Origin: Bradyrhizobium rifense | GTDB lineage: Bacteria > Pseudomonadota > Alphaproteobacteria > Rhizobiales > Xanthobacteraceae | NCBI RefSeq assembly: GCF_008123425.1 | Contig: NZ_VSSS01000033.1 | Coordinates: 1-64,000, forward strand | Reading direction: 5' to 3' | DNA length: 64,000 nucleotides | Part shown: positions 25,984 to 34,721 of the stretch, in pieces | Layout of the letters: every line of letters starts with the position of its first letter | Position numbering within the stretch: position 1 is the stretch's first letter | Notes under the pieces: model-generated | The model's database searches: none | The model's input: the letters and a program-made list of their open reading frames with translations, nothing else | Told to the model about the DNA's origin: nothing | Position numbers and translations under genes: made by a program

Positions 25984-26966
25984 GCCGCGGTCTCCGTGGG
26001 CACGCTGTCATAGAGATGGCAGGCAACCGACTGCGTGCCACGCGACAGCGGCTCGGGCCGGTCGACGCGGCAGCGATCGAACGCGGAAGCGCAGCGCGGG
26101 TTGAACGAGCAGCCGCGCGGGATCGCCGAGAGGCGCGGCATGGAGCCTGGAATCTGCACCAGGCGCTTGTCGTCGCCGGCAAGCGTCGGGATCGCGCCCA
26201 TCAGGCCCTTGGCGTAGGGATGCAACGGGTTCCTCACGACGTCCTGCACCGGGCCGATCTCCGCGACGCGGCCGGCATACATCACCGCGACGCGGTCCGA
26301 GGTCTCGGCGATCACGCCCATGTCGTGCGTCACCAGCATCACGGCGGTGCCGTGGTCGCGGCCGAGACGCTTGATCAGCGAAATGATCTGCGCCTGCACG
26401 GAGACATCGAGCGCGGTGGTCGGCTCGTCCGCGATGATCAGCTCCGGCTCGGCGCAGATCGCCAGCGCAATCACCACGCGCTGCCGCATGCCGCCGGAGA
26501 ATTCATGAGGGTAGCCGTCGATACGTTTTTCGGGCGCGGGAATGCCGACCTCGGCAAGCAAGTCGATGGCGCGGCGGCGGGCAGCAGTCTCGGAGAGATT
26601 CAGATGCGTCCGGATCGTCTCCACGATCTGGTCGCCGATCTTGTACAGCGGATTGAGCGAGGTGAGGGGATCCTGGAAGATCATGCCGATGCGTTTACCG
26701 CGGACGCGGCGCATCTCCTCCGGCGGCAGATTGTCGATGCGTAGGCCGGAGAGCAGTATCTCTCCGCCGGAGATGCGGCCGGGCGGATCGATCAGGCCGA
26801 TCACCGAGAGCCCGGTGACGGATTTGCCCGCGCCGGATTCGCCGACCACGCCGAGCACTTCGCCCTTGGCGATGTCGAAGGAGACGCCGTCGATCGCGCG
26901 CAGCGTGCCGCGGCGGGAGGCGAACTCGACCTGAAGATTACGGACGGAGAGAACGGGTTCGGTCAT
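25980..26966 (-). CDS. oligopeptide ABC transporter ATPase, DppD/OppD type (system 2)
   Basis: A 328-residue ATPase with Walker A GESGAGKSV, signature FSGGMRQRVVIALAI, Walker B LIIADEPTTALD, H-loop LVTHDMGVI and C-terminal GCSFNPRCASAFDRC. It begins 13 bp after the permease stop and overlaps the next ATPase by 4 nt. It forms the nucleotide-binding pair of system 2. Confidence 0.93.
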   Translation of the reverse strand: MTEPVLSVRNLQVEFASRRGTLRAIDGVSFDIAKGEVLGVVGESGAGKSVTGLSVIGLIDPPGRISGGEILLSGLRIDNLPPEEMRRVRGKRIGMIFQDPLTSLNPLYKIGDQIVETIRTHLNLSETAARRRAIDLLAEVGIPAPEKRIDGYPHEFSGGMRQRVVIALAICAEPELIIADEPTTALDVSVQAQIISLIKRLGRDHGTAVMLVTHDMGVIAETSDRVAVMYAGRVAEIGPVQDVVRNPLHPYAKGLMGAIPTLAGDDKRLVQIPGSMPRLSAIPRGCSFNPRCASAFDRCRVDRPEPLSRGTQSVACHLYDSVPTETAA

Positions 26967-26979
26967 GAACGCTGCATAC

Positions 26980-27939
26980 TCATCGGAGTTTCGGGTTGAG
27001 TGCGTCGCGCAGCCAGTCGCCGAGCAGGTTGATCGACAGGATCAGGGCCGCGAGCGCGATTCCGGGGAATGCGACGATCCACCATTCGCCGGCGAACAGA
27101 TAGCCGTTGCCGATGCGGATCAGCGTGCCGAGCGACGGCATGGTCTCGGGCATCCCCGAGCCGAGGAACGACAGCGTCGCCTCGGTGATAATGGCGAGCG
27201 CGAGGTTGATGGTGGCGATCACGAGGATCGGCCCCATTGTGTTCGGCAGCACGTGGCGCAGCATGATCACGGGGGCGGGCAGGCCGATCAATTGCGCGGC
27301 TGCGACATAATCCTTGTTCTTCTCGACCAGCACCGAGCCGCGCACCGTGCGCGCGTATTGCACCCAAAAACTCAGGCCGATCGCGAAGACCAGGACCGCC
27401 AGCATGCTCATCTCGTCGAGCTTGTTGCCAAAGACCGATTTGGCGATGCCGTTGATCAAGAGCGCGATCAGGATGGCCGGAAAGGAAAGCTGCACGTCGG
27501 CGATGCGCATGATCAGTCCGTCGACGGCGCCGCCGAAATAGCCGGCTGTCAGCCCGAGCATGATGCCGAGCGCGCCGGACAAGACGACGCCGAGCACGCC
27601 GACGAGCAGCGAGATGCGCAGGCCGTAAAGGATCGCTGACAGCACGTCGCGGCCCTGCTCGTCGGTGCCGAGCAGGAACGGGCTCTGGCCGTCGGCGGTC
27701 CAGAGCGGCGAGATGCGCGAATTCATCAGCTGGAGCTGCGCCGGGTCGAACGGATTTTGCACCGACAACACCGAAGCGAAGATCGCGATCAGAAAGAACA
27801 GCAGCGTTACACCGGCTGCGATCATGGTGATCCTGGAGCGGCGGAACGAATAGAACAGGTCGCTGTCGAGCGAACGCCTGAACCAGCCAGGTGGGGCAGC
27901 GCGCTTCTCGGTGCTGTGTGGAACGACGGCCTCGCTCAT
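26980..27939 (-). CDS. oligopeptide ABC transporter permease, DppC/OppC type (system 2)
   Basis: A 319-residue permease with an N-terminal hydrophilic leader, the helix SRITMIAAGVTLLFFLIAIFA, the conserved LLGTDEQGRDVLS and the EAA loop DYVAAAQLIGLPAPVIMLRHVLPN. The ATG at 27939 is chosen because it lies directly after the DppB-type stop (1-bp gap); the longer open frame overlaps that permease out of frame. Confidence 0.92.
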   Translation of the reverse strand: MSEAVVPHSTEKRAAPPGWFRRSLDSDLFYSFRRSRITMIAAGVTLLFFLIAIFASVLSVQNPFDPAQLQLMNSRISPLWTADGQSPFLLGTDEQGRDVLSAILYGLRISLLVGVLGVVLSGALGIMLGLTAGYFGGAVDGLIMRIADVQLSFPAILIALLINGIAKSVFGNKLDEMSMLAVLVFAIGLSFWVQYARTVRGSVLVEKNKDYVAAAQLIGLPAPVIMLRHVLPNTMGPILVIATINLALAIITEATLSFLGSGMPETMPSLGTLIRIGNGYLFAGEWWIVAFPGIALAALILSINLLGDWLRDALNPKLR

Positions 27940-27940
27940 G

Positions 27941-28921
27941 TCAGTGCGCCCGGCTGACCGTCGAGCGCAGCCGCGGATCGACGATGGTGTAGAGGATATC
28001 AACCACGAGATTGATGGTGACGAAGATTAGGGACACCATCATCAGATAGGCCGCCATGATCGGGATATCGACGTTCTGAACGGCCTGCACGAACAGGAGC
28101 CCCATGCCCGGCCATTGGAACACGGTCTCGGTGATAATTGCGAATGCAATGACCGAGCCAAATTGCAGGCCGGCGACGGTGATGACGGGAACCAGCGTGT
28201 TGCGCAGCGCGTGGCCGAAATGGATCGCCCGCGTAGTGAGCCCACGGGCGCGGGCGAAGCGGATGTAGTCGGTCCGCATGACCTCGAGCATCTCGGCGCG
28301 GACGAGCCGCATGATCAGCGTCATCTGGAACAGGCCGAGGGTGATCGAGGGCATGATCAACGCTTTCAACCCTGACCAAGTCAGGAGCCCGGTCGTCCAC
28401 CAGCCGATATGCACGACATCGCCCCGCCCGAACGAGGGCAGCCAGCCGAGCGTCACCGAGAACAGGTAGATCATGAGGATGCCGATCAGGAAGGTCGGCA
28501 GCGAGATGCCGATCAGCGAGACGGCCTGGAATACATGCGCGAGCAAGCTGTCACGGCGAAGTGCCGAATAGACCCCCATCAGGATGCCACTGACCATTGC
28601 GAAGATGGTGGCGCAGATCGCGAGCTCCAGTGTCGCGGGCATCCGCTCCATCAGCAGGTTGGAGACCGGCAGGCGGAACTGGTACGACACCCCGAACTTG
28701 AACTGCGCGGCGTTGCCGACATAGCGGCCGAACTGCACGATCACGGGATCGTCGAGGCCGAGCGATTTGCGGATCGCGGCGCGTTCGGCGCCCGACGTAT
28801 CCATCCCGACCATCTGGTTTACCGGATCGCCGGCGAAGCGGAACATCGAGAACGAGATGATTCCGACGGCGATCATGACACCGATGGCCTGGATGGCTCG
28901 GCGCAGTGTGAAAGCGAGCAT
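27941..28921 (-). CDS. oligopeptide ABC transporter permease, DppB/OppB type (system 2)
   Basis: A 326-residue permease starting MLAFTLRRAIQAIGVMIAVGIISFSMFRFAGDPV, with the DppB N-terminal helix and GDPV signature, and the EAA loop DYIRFARARGLTTRAIHFGHALRNT. It is separated from the upstream binding protein by 101 bp that contain a strong hairpin, so its expression is probably lower than that of the binding protein. Confidence 0.92.
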   Translation of the reverse strand: MLAFTLRRAIQAIGVMIAVGIISFSMFRFAGDPVNQMVGMDTSGAERAAIRKSLGLDDPVIVQFGRYVGNAAQFKFGVSYQFRLPVSNLLMERMPATLELAICATIFAMVSGILMGVYSALRRDSLLAHVFQAVSLIGISLPTFLIGILMIYLFSVTLGWLPSFGRGDVVHIGWWTTGLLTWSGLKALIMPSITLGLFQMTLIMRLVRAEMLEVMRTDYIRFARARGLTTRAIHFGHALRNTLVPVITVAGLQFGSVIAFAIITETVFQWPGMGLLFVQAVQNVDIPIMAAYLMMVSLIFVTINLVVDILYTIVDPRLRSTVSRAH

Positions 28922-28976
28922 CTGTTCCTTTCACATCTCTTCAGCAGCACGCATCATCGCGTTAGCCCGAAAAAGC

Positions 28977-29006
28977 AAGTCCCGGAAGCCTTGGCTTCCG
29001 GGACTT
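28977..29006 (-). terminator. strong hairpin after the system 2 binding-protein gene
   Basis: AAGTCCCGGAAGCC (28977-28990) and GGCTTCCGGGACTT (28993-29006) are perfectly complementary; allowing a 4-nt loop, 13 bp pair. Reading on the minus strand, GCTTTTTC follows directly. It lies 16 bp after the binding-protein stop and 55 bp before the permease start, so it probably acts as a partial terminator or 3'-end stabiliser that makes the binding protein more abundant than the pore. Confidence 0.75.
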
Positions 29007-29022
29007 CACAACTTGTCGACAC

Positions 29023-30621
29023 CTACTCGTCCTGCTTGGTCGCCCAGTAGAGCATGACCATGTTGTCCGCACGTTGGGTCAGCTTCACCTTCTTCGACAC
29101 GCCCCAGGCGAGCGCCTGCTGGTGCAGCGGGACATAGGCCCAGTCCTTCATCGAGACCTCGAAAGCCTGCTTGATCAGCTGATCGCGCTTGGCCGTATCG
29201 GATTCCACCAGAACCTTGTCGGCGAGCTCGTCGAACTGCTTGTTGCAATAGCCGGCGAGATTGGCTTCACCGCGGTTGGGGTCCTTGGGGTCGTCCCGGC
29301 AGCCCATGATGTCGTGCAGCACGTTCTGGGAGTCGAGCGTATCCGGGGTCCAGCCCAGCATGAACAGCGAGGTCTTGTAGCCACCGGGCTTCAGCACCTT
29401 GGCGAAATACTGGGCCTTGGGTTGCGCCAGCAGCTCCACCTTGATGCCGATCCGGGCGAGCATGCCGACGACGGCCTGACAGATCGCGGCGTCATTGACG
29501 TAGCGATCGTTCGGGCAGTCCATCGTCACCTCGAAACCATCAGCATAGCCGGCGTCTGCCAGAAGCTTCTTGGCGGCGTCGGGATCGAACTTCGGCCGGG
29601 TGAAGTCCTTCGAGGCAAAGATCTCTGGTGCGACCATCAATGCGGACGGCGTGGACAGTCCGCGCATGACGCGATTCTTGATCAGGTCGACGTCGATCGC
29701 CCGGTAGACGGCTTCGCGGACGCGAACGTCCTTGAACGGGTTCTTGCCCTTGATGTTGGAATACAGCAGCTCGTCGCGTGCCTGATCCATGCCAACGAAG
29801 ATGGTGCGGAGCTCGGGTCCCGTCAGCACCGTGGCGTTGGGGCTTGCCTTGACGCGCTCGATGTCCTGGACAGGAACCGGCTCGATCACGTCGACCTCGC
29901 CTGATAACAGCGCCGCGACACGCGTGGCCGGGTTTGCTATCGGCGTGAAGATGATCTCCTTGAGATTATGTTCCGGCTTGCGCCACCAGTTCGGATTGGC
30001 CTTGAAGACGGTCTTCACGCCCGGTTGATGGCTCTCGATCGTGAAGGGGCCGGTGCCGTTTTCATGGAGCGAGGCATAGCTCGGGGTCGTTGCGGCTGCC
30101 GGCGTCGGTGCCACCGCATCGTTCGCCTCTGCCCATTTCTTGTCCATGATGTACCAGGTCGCCCACAGCGCCGTCAGGATGGGATTGGGCGAGGTCAGGA
30201 TGAAATCGACGGTGTAATCGTCGATCTTGACGGCCTTGGCGTCGGCGGGAACGCGGCTCTGGAAATTCGAGCCTTTCGCCCGTACGCGCTCGGCCGAGAA
30301 CACGACGTCATCCGCGGTGAAGGGGTCGCCGTTGTGGAATTTCACGCCCTTGCGCAGGTGAAAGCGCCAGCGTGTCGGTTCCGGCGTCTCCCAGCTTTCG
30401 GCGAGCGCCGGGATGATCTTCAGGTCCTTGCCGCGCGCGACCAAGCCCTCATAGACATGACCGAGATGCGCACTGGTGGTCGACTCGTTCAGCGTGTAGG
30501 GGTCGAGCGACTTCAGCTCACCCTGGTTGGCGTAGCGCAGCGTCTGGCTCAGCGCCGGCGAGACCGCCAACGCAAGCGCACCGGCGAGCGTCGCCGCAAA
30601 CAGACTTCGTCCGACTGACAT
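29023..30621 (-). CDS. ABC transporter substrate-binding protein, family 5 (peptide/oligopeptide, system 2)
   Basis: A 532-residue periplasmic binding protein with signal peptide MSVGRSLFAATLAGALALAVSPALSQ (cleavage about residue 26) and the SBP_bac_5 marks TLRYANQGELKSLDPYTLNE and RWRFHLRKGVKFHNGDPFTADDVVFSAERV. The ATG at 30621 is supported by a GGAGAGGG site upstream and by the signal peptide; the longer open frame includes promoter sequence. It is the first gene of the leftward run, behind a candidate sigma-54 promoter. The ligand class is likely peptides or gamma-glutamyl compounds. Confidence 0.92.
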   Translation of the reverse strand: MSVGRSLFAATLAGALALAVSPALSQTLRYANQGELKSLDPYTLNESTTSAHLGHVYEGLVARGKDLKIIPALAESWETPEPTRWRFHLRKGVKFHNGDPFTADDVVFSAERVRAKGSNFQSRVPADAKAVKIDDYTVDFILTSPNPILTALWATWYIMDKKWAEANDAVAPTPAAATTPSYASLHENGTGPFTIESHQPGVKTVFKANPNWWRKPEHNLKEIIFTPIANPATRVAALLSGEVDVIEPVPVQDIERVKASPNATVLTGPELRTIFVGMDQARDELLYSNIKGKNPFKDVRVREAVYRAIDVDLIKNRVMRGLSTPSALMVAPEIFASKDFTRPKFDPDAAKKLLADAGYADGFEVTMDCPNDRYVNDAAICQAVVGMLARIGIKVELLAQPKAQYFAKVLKPGGYKTSLFMLGWTPDTLDSQNVLHDIMGCRDDPKDPNRGEANLAGYCNKQFDELADKVLVESDTAKRDQLIKQAFEVSMKDWAYVPLHQQALAWGVSKKVKLTQRADNMVMLYWATKQDE

Positions 30622-30997
30622 TCTTGACCCTCTCCACTCGCCCGCACCGTGATTTTTGATTGTTCGGCGGGGCTGATCGATCCATGTTGCCCAGAGTTCT
30701 CGACCCGTGCAAGCGCCATTCCAGCAAGGAACGCGCCAAGTTGCACCGCTGTGCAGCAATGCTGACCAACAATTTAGGGGTGAGAGGCATATGGGCGACA
30801 TTGGACTTTCGGCCAGCCCGGTCCCGAGAATGAGGGCGGAAACGGCCCCGCCGGCGTCCATTCGCGCCGACAATTTGATTGACCATACCCGCCGATTGGG
30901 GAGGCCCGTGCCCGGCCTCACGTCTCAGGTCGCTTGCGTCGCACACCATGTCGCGGCGATACTGTGTGACGCCGCTCGAATCTCATCCGGAGGGGAC
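30622..30997. other. 376-bp divergent intergenic region
   Basis: The region separates the leftward peptide-uptake run from the rightward lipid gene run. No gene was seen in it. It holds the candidate sigma-54 promoter for the leftward genes (30723-30739) and, beside it, an inverted repeat TGCAC-N4-GTGCA at 30742-30755. The rightward start at 30998 has a good CCGGAGGGG ribosome-binding site. No clear rightward -35/-10 pair was recognised. Confidence 0.6.
30723..30739 (-). promoter_or_regulatory. candidate sigma-54 (RpoN) promoter for peptide-uptake run
   Basis: Read on the minus strand, the sequence is TTGGCGCG-TTCC-TTGCT, which fits the RpoN consensus YTGGCACG-N4-TTGCW at every position except one A to G change, with the invariant GG and GC at the correct spacing. 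Transcription would begin around 30712, giving a leader of about 90 nt before the binding-protein ATG at 30621. RpoN promoters require an activator such as NtrC; no activator gene is in the window. Confidence 0.6.
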
Positions 30998-31255
30998 ATG
31001 AAAGTTAATATCGAAATCGACTGCACCCCCCTCGAGGCCCGCCAGTTCATCGGGTTGCCCGACGTGTCGCCGATGCAGACCGCGGTGATGGACAAGCTGC
31101 AGCAGCAGGTCCTGAGCAACATCGACAAGGTCTCGCCGGAATCGCTGATCCAGAGCTGGTTCACCTTCGATCCCAAGATCGCCGAACGGTTTCAGGACAT
31201 GTTCGTGACCATGGCCGGTCTCGGCAGCCCGCGCAGCGGCGACAAGAAGAAATAA
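30998..31255 (+). CDS. small DUF6489-like protein
   Basis: An 85-residue soluble protein (MKVNIEIDCTPLEARQFIGLPDV...), matching my recollection of DUF6489, a small alphaproteobacterial family without known function. The start at 30998 has a strong upstream site (GGAGGGG) and removes an unlikely long N-terminal extension. The C-terminus is lysine-rich (GDKKK). Its TAA stop overlaps the ATG of the following hydrolase (TAATG), so the two are translationally coupled, which suggests a helper role for the hydrolase or for lipid metabolism. Confidence 0.75.
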   Translation: MKVNIEIDCTPLEARQFIGLPDVSPMQTAVMDKLQQQVLSNIDKVSPESLIQSWFTFDPKIAERFQDMFVTMAGLGSPRSGDKKK

Positions 31256-32055
31256 TGCCGACCGCGCGCGACGGGGCGCCAGGCTCGGGCCGGCTTCGTC
31301 CGCCGGCCCTTGGCCTGCTGCTCGCGGAGGCGCGCAGCCTGTTCGAATTCAACGCCAGCGTCCTGCTGTCGCCGCTGCTGATGCGCGCGCCCAGGGGAGA
31401 CGGCCATCCGGTGCTGGCGCTTCCGGGCTTTCTCGCCAGTGATCTCTCGATGGCACCGATGCGGCGCTATCTCGGCGCACTCGGCTATGAGGCGCATGCT
31501 TGGCGGATGGGCCGCAATCTCGGCGGACTGGCGCGGATGCGGGAAGCCATGCACACCCGCCTCAGCGAAATCCACGCTGCAAGCGGACGCAAGGTCAGCC
31601 TGGTCGGATGGAGCCTCGGTGGTGTCTATGCCAGGGATCTCGCGCTCCAGGCGCCCGACATGGTCCGCTCCGTCATCACGCTCGGCAGCCCGTTTGCCAA
31701 TGATGTGCGGGCCACCAACGCGACAGCGCTCTATGAGGCGTTGTCCGGCGAGCGGGTCGAGGATTTCGCGGAAGCGCGCGCAGCGATCGCCGGCGATCTT
31801 CCGGTGCCGGCGACGTCGATCTATTCGCGCACAGACGGCGTCGTGAATTGGCGGACTTGCCTGCTTCACCCCTCCGACCGGGCCGAGAATATCGAGGTGC
31901 ATTTCGCAAGCCATATCGGGCTCGGGGTGAACCCGGCTGCCTTGTGGGCGGTGGCGGATCGCCTGGCGCAACCGGAGGGGGAGTTCTGGCCATTTGACCG
32001 GTCCGGTCCGTTTGCCATTGCATATGCCCCGCCGGAGCGGGCAGTATCGGCCTGA
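31255..32055 (+). CDS. alpha/beta hydrolase, lipase-like (paralogue A)
   Basis: A 266-residue alpha/beta hydrolase with the nucleophile elbow GWSLGG (SLVGWSLGGVYARDL), oxyanion region LPGFLASD and a candidate acid residue in YSRTDGVVNWRTC, followed by a late histidine in ASHIGLG. The pattern resembles PGAP1/triacylglycerol-lipase-like proteins. It is clearly paralogous to the gene at 44697-45467, sharing RGDGHPVL, the GWSLGG segment, VITLGSPFA and the DGV segment. No signal peptide. It precedes the WS/DGAT acyltransferase by 47 bp, so an ester- or lipid-processing role is likely. Confidence 0.85.
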   Translation: MPTARDGAPGSGRLRPPALGLLLAEARSLFEFNASVLLSPLLMRAPRGDGHPVLALPGFLASDLSMAPMRRYLGALGYEAHAWRMGRNLGGLARMREAMHTRLSEIHAASGRKVSLVGWSLGGVYARDLALQAPDMVRSVITLGSPFANDVRATNATALYEALSGERVEDFAEARAAIAGDLPVPATSIYSRTDGVVNWRTCLLHPSDRAENIEVHFASHIGLGVNPAALWAVADRLAQPEGEFWPFDRSGPFAIAYAPPERAVSA

Positions 32056-32102
32056 CGAGAAGCGCTACCTAAGGCGCCCGTCAAATTCTACGGGAGGGAA
32101 CT

Positions 32103-33653
32103 ATGGCTGACGGTAAGAAGCTGTCGTCGCTAGATGCGTCATTTCTTTATCTGGAAACGCCGGAAATGCCGATGCATGTCGGCAGCATGGCGATCTTTCG
32201 CCTGCCTGAGGATTACAAGGGCGACTTCTTCGAAGACTTCAAGGCGATGATCGTCTCGCGGTTGCACATCGCGCCGATCCTCAAGGCGCGCCTGGAGAAG
32301 GCGCCGCTCGACATCGATCATCCGACCTGGGTCGAGGACGACCAGTTCGACATCGACCGCCACATCTTCCGCGCCAGCCTGCCGGCGCCACGCGACCGCG
32401 CCACGCTCGAGCGCATCGTCGGCTGGATGCATGCAAAGCTCCTGAACCGCGCTCGCCCGCTCTGGGAGTTCTACGTGTTCGAGGGCATGAAGGACAACGA
32501 GGTCGGGCTCTATTCCAAGATGCACCATGCCGCCATCGACGGCGGTGCCGGTGCCGCCCTGACCAACATGATCTACGACATCTCGCCGATCCCGCGAAAG
32601 GTCGAGCCGCCGACGGGCGGATCAAGGCCGGGACAGGAGCCGCGCGATATCGCGGCGAACCTGCTCGATTCCTATCAGCAGCTCTTCACCCAGCCGCTCG
32701 ATGCCTCGGCGGCCGCGAAGAACCTGCAACTGCCGCGCACCGGCAAGAGCGACATCGGCTCGATCCTGTTCGACAATGCGATGTACCAGATCGAGAGCGC
32801 TGTGCGCTTCGCCGGCAATATCCCGACCATGGTCAAGAGCGTCTCCGAGGTGCTCGGCAAAATTTCCGATCCGAAGTCGCGCGAAAGCCTCGCCAGCATG
32901 GTGTCGCCTCCGACCATGCTCAACAAGTCGATTTCGTCGGAGCGCAGCTTTGCCGGCGTGTCGATCTCGTTGTCGCGCTCCAAGGCGCTGGCCAAGCAGG
33001 CCGGTGGCAAGCTCAACGACGTGGTGCTGGCGCTCGCCTCCGGCGTGGTCCGCCGCTATCTCCAGCAATACGGCACATTGCCGGCGAAATCGCTGACCGC
33101 CGCCGTGCCGATCTCGCTGCGTGAGGAGGGCAACACCGAGGCCAACAACCAGGTGTTCGGCATGATCTGCTCGATCGCGACCAATATCGAGGATCCCAAG
33201 GCGCGGTTAGAGGCCATCATCGCGCAGTCGGCCAAGTCCAAGGAGATGTCGCATCCGTTGCGGGCCTTGATGCCGCAGGTCTCCAACATCTCGATGCTGG
33301 GCGCGCCGATCATCGTGCAGATCATGGCGCTGCTGTACAGCCGCTCCGACCTCTCGGACGTGCTGCCGCCGGCGGCCAACATCACGGTGTCCAACGTGCC
33401 GGGCCCGCGGCAGACGCTCTACGCCGCCGGTGCCGAACTGCTGCACATCTTCCCGGTATCGATCTCGACACATGGGCAGGCGCTGAACATCACCGTGCAG
33501 AGCTACCGCGACCAACTCGATTTCGGCTTCATCGTCGGCGCCAACATCATTCCGCATGTGCAGGTGATGTGCGACATGCTGCCGGAGGAGTTTGCCGCGC
33601 TCGAAGCGGCCTATACGCCACCCGCGGCCGACATCAAGGGCGCGGCGGAATAG
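32103..33653 (+). CDS. wax ester synthase / diacylglycerol O-acyltransferase (WS/DGAT)
   Basis: A 516-residue bifunctional acyltransferase of usual length. The catalytic motif HHxxxDG is present as HHAAIDG (His141-His142 to Asp146-Gly147). The N-terminal LSSLDASFLYLETPEMPMHVGSMAIF and the C-terminal NVPGPRQTLYAAGAELLHIFPVS are also diagnostic of WS/DGAT_C proteins. It esterifies acyl-CoA to a fatty alcohol or diacylglycerol at the membrane or lipid-droplet surface. Start ATG at 32103 follows GGGAGG. It is embedded between two alpha/beta hydrolases and upstream of a fatty-acid-type CYP102. Confidence 0.93.
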   Translation: MADGKKLSSLDASFLYLETPEMPMHVGSMAIFRLPEDYKGDFFEDFKAMIVSRLHIAPILKARLEKAPLDIDHPTWVEDDQFDIDRHIFRASLPAPRDRATLERIVGWMHAKLLNRARPLWEFYVFEGMKDNEVGLYSKMHHAAIDGGAGAALTNMIYDISPIPRKVEPPTGGSRPGQEPRDIAANLLDSYQQLFTQPLDASAAAKNLQLPRTGKSDIGSILFDNAMYQIESAVRFAGNIPTMVKSVSEVLGKISDPKSRESLASMVSPPTMLNKSISSERSFAGVSISLSRSKALAKQAGGKLNDVVLALASGVVRRYLQQYGTLPAKSLTAAVPISLREEGNTEANNQVFGMICSIATNIEDPKARLEAIIAQSAKSKEMSHPLRALMPQVSNISMLGAPIIVQIMALLYSRSDLSDVLPPAANITVSNVPGPRQTLYAAGAELLHIFPVSISTHGQALNITVQSYRDQLDFGFIVGANIIPHVQVMCDMLPEEFAALEAAYTPPAADIKGAAE

Positions 33654-33675
33654 GAAGTTTGTCAGGATTTTTGCA

Positions 33676-34671
33676 ATGATCGAAATGCCGCCGCTCAAGT
33701 TCGTGCAGACGAACGGAATCCGGATGGGCTATTACGAGGCGGGCCCAGTCACCGACAAGCCGCCGGTGGTGCTGTGCCATGGCTGGCCCGAACTCGCCTT
33801 CTCCTGGCGCCACCAGATCAAGGCGCTGAGCGAGGCCGGCATCCGCGTGATCGCCCCGGACCAGCGCGGCTATGGCGCGACCGATCGGCCCGAGCCGGTC
33901 GAGGCCTATGACATGGAGCATTTGACTGGCGATCTCGTCGGGCTGCTGGATCATCTGAACATCGACAAGGCGATCTTCGTCGGTCACGACTGGGGCGGCT
34001 TCGTCGTCTGGCAAATGCCGTTGCGCCATCCCGCGCGTGTTGCCGGCGTTGTCGGTGTCAACACACCGCATTGGGACCGCGCGCCGATGGATCCGATCGC
34101 ACTGTTCCGCCAGCGCTTCGGCGACCAGATGTACATCGTCCAGTTTCAGGATCCCGCGCGCGAGCCGGACCGGATTTTCGGCAGCCGCGTCGAGCAGGCC
34201 TTTGACGCCTTCATGCGCAAGCCGGTCGCCCGGCCTGCCGGTACGCCTCAGGAGGAGCCGATCGCCGGCGTCGGCGCATCACCCCGCATCAACCTCGCGT
34301 TCCCGCAGATGATCGCGAATTACGACGCCAGGCACGATCCGCGCACGCCGATCCTGTCGGCTGACGAGAAGAAGGTGTTCGTCGACACATTCACGAAGAC
34401 CGGCTTCACCGGTGGCATCAACTGGTATCGCAACTTCACCCGCAATTGGGAGCGGTCGCAGGGGCTCGATCACCACATCAGCGTGCCGTCGCTGATGATC
34501 ATGGCCGAGAACGACGCGGTGCTGCCGCCGTCGGCGGCCGACGGCATGGAGAAGCTGGTGGCGGATATCGAGAAGTATCTCGTGAAAGACAGCGGCCATT
34601 GGACGCAGCAGGAGAAGCCGGAAGAGGTCAGCGCCAAGCTGATCGAATGGCGTAGAAGGCGGTTTGGCTGA
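33676..34671 (+). CDS. alpha/beta hydrolase, epoxide hydrolase-like
   Basis: A 331-residue hydrolase with the epoxide hydrolase order of motifs: HGWPE (35-39, oxyanion), RGYG (64-67), nucleophile Asp105 in VGHDWGG, and a C-terminal histidine in KDSGHWTQQEKP. An aspartate rather than serine at the elbow supports epoxide hydrolase or haloalkane-dehalogenase chemistry, with epoxide hydrolase favoured by HGWPE. The ATG at 33676 lies 22 bp after the WS/DGAT stop. It could open fatty-acid epoxides made by the downstream CYP102. Confidence 0.87.
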   Translation: MIEMPPLKFVQTNGIRMGYYEAGPVTDKPPVVLCHGWPELAFSWRHQIKALSEAGIRVIAPDQRGYGATDRPEPVEAYDMEHLTGDLVGLLDHLNIDKAIFVGHDWGGFVVWQMPLRHPARVAGVVGVNTPHWDRAPMDPIALFRQRFGDQMYIVQFQDPAREPDRIFGSRVEQAFDAFMRKPVARPAGTPQEEPIAGVGASPRINLAFPQMIANYDARHDPRTPILSADEKKVFVDTFTKTGFTGGINWYRNFTRNWERSQGLDHHISVPSLMIMAENDAVLPPSAADGMEKLVADIEKYLVKDSGHWTQQEKPEEVSAKLIEWRRRRFG

Positions 34672-34721
34672 CCACGCAGTCGTCCGTGTGAATGGCGACT
34701 ATCAGGGGGATACGCACGTCA

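Noticed and set aside
30742..30755. TGCAC-N4-GTGCA as an NtrC binding site for the sigma-54 promoter
   Set aside because: NtrC half-sites are normally separated by about 7 nt and lie roughly 100 bp or more upstream; this repeat touches the -24 element, so it is noted only as an inverted repeat.
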